Below, piece after piece: positions 57,058-64,000 of a stretch of DNA of 64,000 bases. Location of the stretch: NCBI GenBank assembly GCA_011109175.1, contig RDEW01000016.1:558134-622133 (forward strand), in the 5' to 3' direction. Position numbers and translations under genes: made by a program. Position 1 is the stretch's first letter. Every line of letters begins with the position of its first letter. The notes under the pieces were generated by a model that was given only the letters and a program-made list of their open reading frames with translations, did no database searches and had not been told where the DNA came from. The DNA comes from Dicyema japonicum (Eukaryota; Dicyemida; Rhombozoa; Dicyemidae).

Positions 57058-57610
57058 AATAACCCCGGAACACCGAGAGAGAAAGACAAAAGAGTCAAAC
57101 AGTTAGGTGATCCCAGTCCTCGCAATCAATTGTGCCATTCGACGTCTGTGATCTTCCAATCGTCCCCAACTACTTTCCGGAAAGAGCCTTCTCTCGGTCT
57201 TGCAGAGGAATCCGATCGGAGGGGAATTTCTTATCCAATCGGTTTTCTCTTGCAATGGAAAGGATTAGGCGAAGAGGATTTCCATCTTCCTCCACAGAGG
57301 CGAAAAAATCCGAGCCACGACTACGGATCTTAGCTTCATGAGTAGTGGTCGACTGTTGATCCATTACGTGGGCAAAGCATACTGATTGTTTTCCGGTGTA
57401 TCGAGTTGATTTTTTGACCATAGACTCCGATAGCGCGAATCTCCATGCAACGGAGGCATACTCAACGGCAGGCGCGGATTATTTGTTGGTTGAAAGTAAG
57501 AAACGGAAAAAGTCCAATGTTCCTCGTGGTCCTCCGGACAAGGGCGCGTAAAACGTTAACTTTCTGGAGGCCCCTGGTAATCATGTCTTTTGCGTGGAGT
57601 TGAAATTGAG
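57058..57610 (-). mobile_element. LINE family B, 3' end, reverse strand
   Basis: AATAACCCCGGAACACCGAG at 57057 followed by AAAGACAAAAGAGTCAAACA parallels 38145-38195. The minus-strand frame 57421-57170 includes VKKSTRYTGKQSVCFAHVMD, equivalent to the post-RT piece in the 38.4 kb copy. It abuts the 3' end of the family A element tail to tail. Confidence 0.65.
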
Positions 57611-57799
57611 TAATAATAACGGGTAAAAAATTGGCCAACATTGGCTAAGAGTTGTTCAAAAAAGCCAATTTTCTTAAGATTGGCCACACATTATTAAAAA
57701 ATTATTTACTAATCTTTTTCAATAATTTTATAAAAAAAATCAAAATTTTCAAACTAAAAATTTTACCTAAAAACTGGACGGTTCGTACAGACCAATATC

Positions 57800-58370
57800 C
57801 CTTCTTTGTGTGCCACATCCAAAATCCTTGATTAAACTCATTCTCAATCAGATTAAACCTTATTTCCCGCGCGTATCCTTCCAACATGGTTTTAAGAAGA
57901 CTCGCTCCAAAACTACTAACCTTACTTGCTTGACGGAATTCATCAAGGAAGTCCTACAATGCAAACCTCGGCATCAAAAGACCATTAATGTTTTTCATTG
58001 ACATACAGAAGGCTTTTGACTCGATACTGAGGAAACTGCTCACCATGAATTTTTATGGCTCTAACATTACAAACATGAAAATTTGGCTTGAATACTTCAT
58101 CACGGACCAAAAGGAAAGAGTAATTTCATATTTTCTGTCAACTAAATTTCTGCCGAATGGGGAACCGGCCAATGATCCCCTCTCTACCGATTCTCTTCAA
58201 CTTCATTGTGAGCGACATGCCTTCCCACAACAGCACGATACTCTATTCCTTGCTTATGCTGACGACTTAATTGGCAACAAGAGACCGATGTATCCACACA
58301 GCGGGTACCCGTTTACAAGAATTAGAGGACAACCTGAACTGTTGGCTTATTAGTAACAGTACACACAATT
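57800..58370 (+). mobile_element. LINE family B RT fragment
   Basis: Frames 57810-58001 and 57988-58353 contain FQHGFKKTRSKTTNLTCLTE, FIDIQKAFDSILRK, MKIWLEYFIT and LFLAYADDLIGN. The P-Q-G-S-P block is eroded (NGEPANDPLST). It ends within 15 bp of the resumption of MULE coding sequence. Confidence 0.75.
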
Positions 58371-58381
58371 CCTGAAAAGTC

Positions 58382-58738
58382 GTGTTCCATGATCAAGCAC
58401 TGGCATTTGTTCCTGTACCTCAGTCATTGAGAGTTTCCGAGCGGCTCCTTCAAACTATGGATTACGAGACTGATGACGTGTTGGGAGATTTTCTGACCTA
58501 TTTTGAAGACAACATGGATCGGAGCCTTGCAAAGTGGAGAAGAAGACCATTGTTTAGTTTGGGAATGTGGAATGTACACGACCGACAGGCAGAAGGTCTC
58601 CCAAGAACTACGAATTCACTTGAAGGATGGCACAGATCTTTTTCACAAAGAGTGTCTATAAAACATCCACCGTTTGTCGGCTTGTTGCAAAAATACGAAA
58701 AGAACAGTCAGAGTGGGAGCTCACAGTATAACAAGTGA
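58382..58738 (+). pseudogene. MULE transposase, C-terminal part
   Basis: The 118-codon frame (VFHDQALAFVPVPQSLRVS, LGDFLTYFEDNMD, RRRPLFSLGMWNVHDR, GLPRTTNSLEGWHRSF) is the C-terminal region of animal MULE transposases. The N-L-E/TTNSLEGWH block is diagnostic. It is well preserved even though the rest of the gene is displaced 4.3 kb away or lost. Confidence 0.85.
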
Positions 58739-58939
58739 TGACCGGAATAACAATGACAAGTAAAGAAGTAGCAGGATGTGAACAAAAGGATAAACAGTAT
58801 TATTGAAATATATGATGATTACACTCCAGTAGAATTTTTGACAAAGCTTTCTCATAATTTTTAAGTAAATGTTTTTATCTTAAATTTTATATCTGAATTT
58901 TATAACCAGAATTTCCTGTCGGCCAAATGTCTGGACACC

Positions 58940-59235
58940 CCTCTTTGGCATTGGTGTCCATTTTTGTTTTTTTAGATTAGTGTCTCCATGGGCGTCGGTG
59001 ATTTGATGTTTTCCCCTGTATATCATCTCTCAGTTAGTTTGAAAGCCCTTTTCTGGGTTGCGGAAATTTTCTGGATGTTCGTGTAAGAGGCCAGTGATCC
59101 CCATGAAGTATGTTTTCTTGGAGAACATGGACGTGGAATAAGAAACCTACCCGGGACAATACTTGGCCATTTTGTATGGCAAACAATTTTTTCCTATGTA
59201 ATACTGCAATTACGTATCCTGCCACATAACTACGT
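58940..59235. other. No gene recognised
   Basis: A minus-strand frame at 59225-59034 with FLFHVHVLQENILHGDHWPL resembles a scrambled family B post-RT piece (ASWGPSLSWTN). Not convincing. Confidence 0.35.
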
Positions 59236-59237
59236 GA

Positions 59238-60402
59238 ATGGGGAAGCGAAGGAACTCAGAAAGAAAGCTGGTCCCAATATATAACCAAATAGACAATGTC
59301 ATGTGCCGGGCTAACGACAAACACCTTCTAATAAACGCAGGTTCATATGAAGGCTCGACAACTGTCAGCGACCACAAGATGGTTATTGCGACCTTCACCC
59401 TGAAAAAAACATGCCATCAAATACAAGAATGCCAAAAAACACGAATTTGAGAAAGTTACGCGACTGAAGGGCTGATTTCCCAACCGGAGACTATTGAGAG
59501 ATATCAACAATACATTCAGACTCATATGCAGGACGTATTGACGGATATATCGTTAGAAGACTCCTGGAAACGCACAAAGGATACTATCAACGAAGCTGCT
59601 GAGGCATGTCTTGGCAAAAGGGAGAATAGTAAAATGCACCTGAAGGCTATTCTTCCAGAAGTTCCTGCTGAGCTTGCGAAAAGTTTAAAAAAATAAATGA
59701 GAAAATCAAATGCCACTGACGCTAATATGAGAATAACCTTCAGGGCGAAAGGCAACGTGTCAGAAGAAAAATAAACAGTCTGAACAAGAAACTTTTCCTA
59801 GAAGAAATAGCTTCCTGTATAGAAGAGGTAAACAAAGTGAAAGACAACGCACAGGTGTACGTCGCTGCTCGTTTGCTGACTGAGCGGATTTCTTGATGAG
59901 TCGAGTCTAAGGATGACCAGAATTCTACTTTCTAACACTGAGCTTCTTGTAGAGTCGGAAAGACCTATTCAAAAAAATTTGAAATAAACACGGGCACTCC
60001 ACAAGGGGACTCCCTTTCTCCCCTACTATTCACAATTTATTTGGAAGCCGCTATGAGGGAACTTGGACCGTTATACCAAGGACATAAGGAAGAAGTGATC
60101 TACGCGGACGATGTAGATCTAATTTCTGAAGACAAAGAGGTCCTGGAACACCTATTAGAAAAAGCACCAGATGTAATAGGCAAATGGTTTCTTGCTGTGA
60201 ACAGAGAGAGAAAACAGAACTCACAAAGATAAGAAAGATGAGTAACGCCTTAAAAGAGAAGTGGCGACAAGTAAAGGAACTCGGTTCACATATGGGAGAT
60301 TGAGAACTTCTTACGTAGGAAAACTTTAGCCAATGTTGCGTTTATATAAACTGAAGAATCTATGGCTCAATCAAAGTGGTATCAACACGAAAATGAGAAT
60401 CC
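59238..60402 (+). mobile_element. LINE family A, internally deleted
   Basis: The endonuclease end (NQIDNVMC, TTVSDHKMVIATFTL) at 59270-59400, then a decayed linker. The RT core follows with GTPQGDSLSPLLFTIYLEAA (59993) and VIYADDVDLISEDKEV (60098). The segment between the SDH motif and the RT core is shortened compared with the 54 kb copy. No C-terminus. Confidence 0.8.
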
Positions 60403-60404
60403 TA

Positions 60405-60735
60405 TTAATTTATTAACTCCGGATACAGCCGAGAAAGAAGTTTAAAGTAAAACAACTAATTAAGTGTATCCAGTTTCCACTTATACAGAGTCCATCCGGA
60501 ATCACACATAAAAAAAAGACGTCCATACTTGCAGTTGTGGGAACCCCTCCAGTGGAGTTGGGGAGAGAAAATGATTTCTTTTCGTGCCGACCAAGCACTG
60601 GGGCCACCTGGACAGGTGGATCATATGACGTCATTCTAATAGGAAGAGAGAGGAAGAAGCAGACAAGCAAACATAAAACTTAAACCAATTAGCCACGCAA
60701 CACCACATGGTGCCACGGGGAGTAATTTTTGTAGC
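60405..60735 (-). mobile_element. LINE terminal pieces, reverse strand
   Basis: TTATTAACTCCGGATACAGC at 60411 is a reversed family B 3' end. At 60590-60720 CACTGGGGCCACCTGGACAG, ATAGGAAGAGAGAGG and CACCACATGGTGCCACGG repeat the block at 26640-26780. Confidence 0.6.
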
Positions 60736-60796
60736 TGATTATTACAAAGAGAGGATGATTATTACAAATAAAAAGAAGCATTGGTAATATAAACAA

Positions 60797-61422
60797 TCAT
60801 AGAAATGAATTCAATCCAGCATAGTTATATGGCTGAGAGGGAGGACCAATTGGTTGGGAGTAGTCGAAGAAGTATGTATTGGGAACTATTTGGGAGCAAG
60901 ACGGATTAAAAGCATGACTAAGAAAATGTTGTTGATATCCCTTGTTAAATCTGTTTAAGATTTGTCGGTTATTTTGGATGGAATCACAACTTATCGAATA
61001 ATAAGGAATGTGTCCGAAGTAAGTCTCATTTTTTGTAGGGAAAAATAGAGGAAAGTTGGAAAAGAATTCTAAGTATTCAAATCAAATTCTTACTCTCTCT
61101 CGTCTGATAGACAGAGGTAGCGTTGGGAATACTTTGGGGAGTGTTATTCTTTATTCGAGGGAGTTCACGACGTCTAGCATTGATAAACCTTACTTTAAGA
61201 ACTCAGAATACCAGTTTATTTACTTGAAGTATGGTTAGTTTAGTCTCATTCGAAAGTTGACGCTTTTCATCCTCTGATGGATAAGGATTCTAAATCTTTA
61301 TAATACAAAAATACATCTTTATGAAATACAAGCCACGTCCTAAGTCTTGAAACGACCTCTTTTGGAAACATCCCACGTTTCTTCCCTTGTTTCATGCCCT
61401 GATCTCCTGACTTATATCGCAT
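60797..61422 (-). CDS. TALE-class homeobox protein (MEIS/PKNOX/TGIF-like)
   Basis: Transcription factor. ATG 61422; introns 61290-61314 (25 bp), 61189-61211 (23 bp) and 61069-61093 (25 bp); stop TGA 60797. About 183 residues. The homeodomain starts near residue 14: KKRGMFPKEVVSRLRTWL, then NPYPSEDEKRQLSNETKLT (the PYP three-residue loop extension), ILQVN and FINARRREL. The N-W pair at the intron junction reads correctly only if the AAA before CTG has one A too many, so a one-base indel is assumed. The C-terminal 100 residues are rich in N, S, P, Y and F. No MEIS/Homothorax N-terminal domain is encoded upstream, which favours a TGIF-like or truncated type. Confidence 0.88.
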
Positions 61423-61480
61423 GCAAGTTAAACTTTAAAACAACGGTTTTTTATTTTCCGGTAGTTTTTTATAAGAAATC
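61423..61480. other. Short spacer upstream of the homeobox gene
   Basis: An in-frame stop precedes the chosen start. Only about 60 bp separate it from LINE sequence. Confidence 0.4.
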
Positions 61481-63200
61481 TCTGTCGAATTGATTTTTTG
61501 TCTTCATCTGACCTTCACGTTAAGTTTGACAGGAATAACCACAAAAGGGAGAAAACTGACATTGGCCGACTTTAAATTAACACATAAGACTTGGGGAATA
61601 TGGTCGCTTCAGATATCTCTAAGAATAGTAAGAGTATCCACATGCACACTAAGAGGTGAAGACACCAGAAAAACACCAATTTTATCACCACCTGTATACG
61701 AATAATGATTTGGTTCATTGGATGTCAAAACCTTAAGCCAATAGAGTCGGATAAATGTCTCAATCTTTGTCCATCCTGATTGGTCGAACACACCTAAAAG
61801 CAACATGTTTAGAATTAAGATCTCCAACCAAAATAGATTTCGGATAGTCTATAAAAAAACTGGCTGATACTGTCCACACAATTAATAAGAGTCTTCGAAT
61901 ACATCCCCCAATGGTAATCCGTCACAGCAAACGTCAGCAGAGGTAAATTCACAATCAGTGTTTCGTATGACTTGGGGTCTTCGAATGTATAGATGTCGAC
62001 AATAAAAAAGAGACGTGCCGACAGCAGCTTCTTCCTTCCACCTTATATCCACAGACGAAAAACCCTCTAGGATGAAATTTTCCTCTTCTCTGATTTTAGT
62101 ATCGTTAACGACGATAATATCAGTCTTCTCGGCGTTCACCAATAATGCCAGTTCATCATGCCTTTTCATAATGCATCTGGCATTTAGCAGCATTATTTTT
62201 TACATTTCTTGCTTTCAATAACTTTTCAGGTGGCATAGCCTCTTCAGGACTAGTGCACCACATTCAGTAAATCCACATTTGTCTTCGAACATTCGTGGTG
62301 GAGCCTGGAGATGATGAAAGTCATCTCTTTGGAACCATGATCACTCAGGTTCGAGGTTTTTTCCCATTGCGTATTCTTAATTTTATTTTGAAGTATTCTA
62401 TCAGTCTGTATAGTCTCCTTTGAGTCTTCAGTTTACGTAAAAGTTTCGCAAGTAGAAGCCTCAGATTTCTTCAAACTGATTGGACTGTCTGCTTTACCCA
62501 TCTGATAGGTTTGATAATATTCTTATTCACAGTTAATTTTTCATGACGGTTAGCTTTGCGGACGCGTAATTCCTGAGTGCGGTCTTTGCCACCGGCCATC
62601 TTCCATAACATGCAAAGTGACCAACAGTCTCGCAGTTGATCACTTCCTCTCCGATCTTCATTTGATTGACAACTGCTCATTCCGTGTTCCTCCCACAAAT
62701 TAGGCATTTCTCCTATTCAATGCATCGAGATGCAACGTGGCCAAATTTCTGGCATCTGAAAATCTGATTGTAGAGTCTTGATACCATTCACAGCGGATTT
62801 TCTGGAAACCAACATGTAATCCAGATGAGAGTAGTAGCTCTTGATTTGACGGTCAATTTTACAACTCTAAGGTTGTAACCATCTTTCTTGAAACGATTAA
62901 AAGAAAATCCTGGCTGAAGAGTCTCCAACAAGAATACATAAAGATCTTCGTCAGTAACCCATGAGGGGATCCCCTCAGAACCACTTCAGCTGGGCGTAAA
63001 CTCAGTGTTGAAACTCTGTACCCATCCACACCAAACGGGAAACTTTTTTAAAGATCCGTAGTAAAAGAATTGCGGTCGTTAGTATTGGAGAATTACAGAA
63101 TGAAAGAGCCGGATTTCCTCAGACTAATTCGAGCTTTACGTGCAATCTCCAAATCGGTCAGAGTGTTAAAACAATAATCTTTCCACCACAGGATTAGTGA
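61480..63200 (-). mobile_element. LINE family F, ORF1 and endonuclease
   Basis: Minus strand. ORF1 relics at 63000-62550 have a zinc knuckle RCQKFGHVASRC (C-x2-...-H-x4-C type, about 62755-62718) followed by EKCLICGRN. The endonuclease frame 62193-61882 (LLNARCIMKRHDELALLV, TDIIVVNDTKI, LEGFSSVDIRWKE) and the frame 61827-61609 follow, ending near an SDHIPQ string at about 61600. No RT follows; the homeobox gene begins instead. Broken frames. Confidence 0.65.
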
Positions 63201-63910
63201 TCTCAAGATAGACCACTAATGAGTCAGTCATGTCTACTTGCTGGGAAGTTGCATTTAGATATGACTTTTCATCGCTTGGCTTAGGAATAACTTTAGCGTC
63301 TCCTCAGTTTTCTTTTCCAAGGAATTTTCAACACTTTGTTCAGACACGACCTTTTTCTTTACAACAATTTCTTTTTGGTGCTTTTCACAACAAAATCACG
63401 TTAAGCCACATCTTATTAACAAAAAAGATTTAAATAATTATCCTTTGCAAATAGGATTGCGTATAAGTTTCCACGTAACACAGCAATCCCGATTCTGTGT
63501 CTTATCAGAACTGAGTACGTGTTAAGGAAATAAGTCTAAATACCTAAAACAACTATTAATAACCATCAATCTATTCCACGTGTCTGTTAAAAGCATAACT
63601 TTGTATAAAAGAGACTAATAGAAGATATGCATTAAAATACTGAGAAGATATACAAAGAATAATCAATAGCATTATTAGTAGCAACATAAATCATTAACAT
63701 ACGTGCAACTACTGACTGGTAATCACACAAGTTTTTTCAATTGGACAGGAGTCGAACGAAACATTGGGTTTCCTATAGTCTGTCCATGTTTGAAAATGAA
63801 GAGATTCCATGAAACAAACTCAACCGATTGGCATGTTATAAAAATTAAAATATTAAATTTTATAAAGGAACCTTAAAATAATATTAGTATTTAAAATTAG
63901 TAACTAGGAG
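63201..63910. other. No gene recognised
   Basis: AT-rich; no conserved frame or repeat end seen upstream of the J-protein start. Confidence 0.4.
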
Positions 63911-63916
63911 ACGACG

Positions 63917-64000
63917 ATGGGAATAGATTACTATGGGATCCTTGGTTTAAACAACTCTGCAACAAACTTGGATATCAAAAAAGCGTATTAAGATTTTCTT
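63917..64000 (+). CDS. J-domain protein, first exon (DNAJB13-like), partial
   Basis: ATG 63917 opens MGIDYYGILGLNNSATNLDI then KKA, the first helices of a J domain. DNAJB13 starts MGQDYYSVLGI. The exon ends at 63984 and GTATTAAGATTTTC begins an intron cut by the window edge; read straight through, a stop would follow at once. The HPD motif lies beyond the window. The class is inferred from the M-G-x-DYY start alone; DNAJB13 is a radial-spoke protein, which would fit the other ciliary genes, but other DnaJ proteins also begin M-G-x-D-Y-Y. Confidence 0.75.

Larger units (their letters stand above)
53458..58937 (+). mobile_element. MULE (Mutator-like) DNA transposon with nested LINEs
   Basis: The left inner end TGTCGACAGACGTTTAGCCG at 53458 and the right end, whose reverse complement is TGTC-CAGACATTTGGCCGACA (58917-58937), form an imperfect inverted repeat. 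Between them lie the MULE N-terminal FLYWCH zinc finger (53531) and the C-terminal transposase block (58382-58738). Three LINE pieces sit between these: family A (54040-57055, +), family B 3' end (57058-57610, -) and family B RT (57800-58370, +). The catalytic middle is missing. The exact outer boundaries are uncertain. Confidence 0.7.

Noticed and set aside
61056-61238. 60-codon plus-strand ORF over the homeobox region
   Set aside because: Antisense shadow of the TALE homeodomain exons, which match a known family.
1-64000. CRISPR arrays, bacterial operons, riboswitches and rRNA genes
   Set aside because: No regularly spaced repeats and no rRNA-like sequence; genes contain spliceosomal introns, so bacterial features are not expected.

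Overview
This window is animal nuclear DNA, not bacterial. It is AT-rich and packed with decayed retrotransposons. Conserved single-copy metazoan genes sit between the repeats, cut by spliceosomal introns of mostly 21-27 bp. I rebuilt the genes by joining reading frames across GT-AG junctions and comparing with family sequences I know. The extreme intron size, bilaterian-type genes and ciliary proteins (tektin-2, PPIL6, a DNAJB13-like J protein) fit a dicyemid mesozoan best. That assignment is inference; another lineage with tiny introns cannot be excluded.

Host genes, left to right: NF-YA (19930-20350, -); MMADHC (21852-22591, -); CWF19L2-like (28160-29395, +), whose stop codon abuts the stop of RALGAPB (29396-33935, -, about 21 introns); mitochondrial acetyl-CoA acetyltransferase (35714-37169, +, ten introns); PPIL6 (39470-40485, -, one GC-AG intron); an unassigned multi-pass membrane protein (41653-42656, -); tektin-2 (48794-50078, +); a TALE homeobox gene (60797-61422, -); and the first exon of a J-domain protein at the right edge (63917, +). 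Several have one-base frame breaks, some at homopolymers, which look more like assembly errors than gene death.

Repeats fill most of the rest. I call the non-LTR families A-F for this window only. A: one nearly complete copy at 54040-57055, plus fragments near 0.1, 17.7-19.9 and 59.2-60.4 kb. B: the commonest, jockey-like, with a large copy on the minus strand at 45.5-48.2 kb and another at 11.2-16.95 kb broken by insertions and an N gap. C: 3.0, 8.7 and 14.9-15.7 kb. D: RTE-like, 8 kb. E: 12.0 and 51.0 kb. F: 61.5-63.2 kb. DNA transposons are a pogo/Tigger element (5823-7455, intact TIRs and TA duplication), a hAT element (1524-3476, perfect 8-bp duplication), a Ginger-type integrase element (51.95-53.27 kb) and a MULE (about 53.46-58.94 kb) split by nested LINEs. 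A tRNA-derived SINE family occurs three times.

No operon or dedicated multi-gene system was recognised. The most notable points are the zero-gap convergent gene pair, the uniformly tiny introns including a 25-bp GC-AG intron, the SINE family, and the nested MULE.
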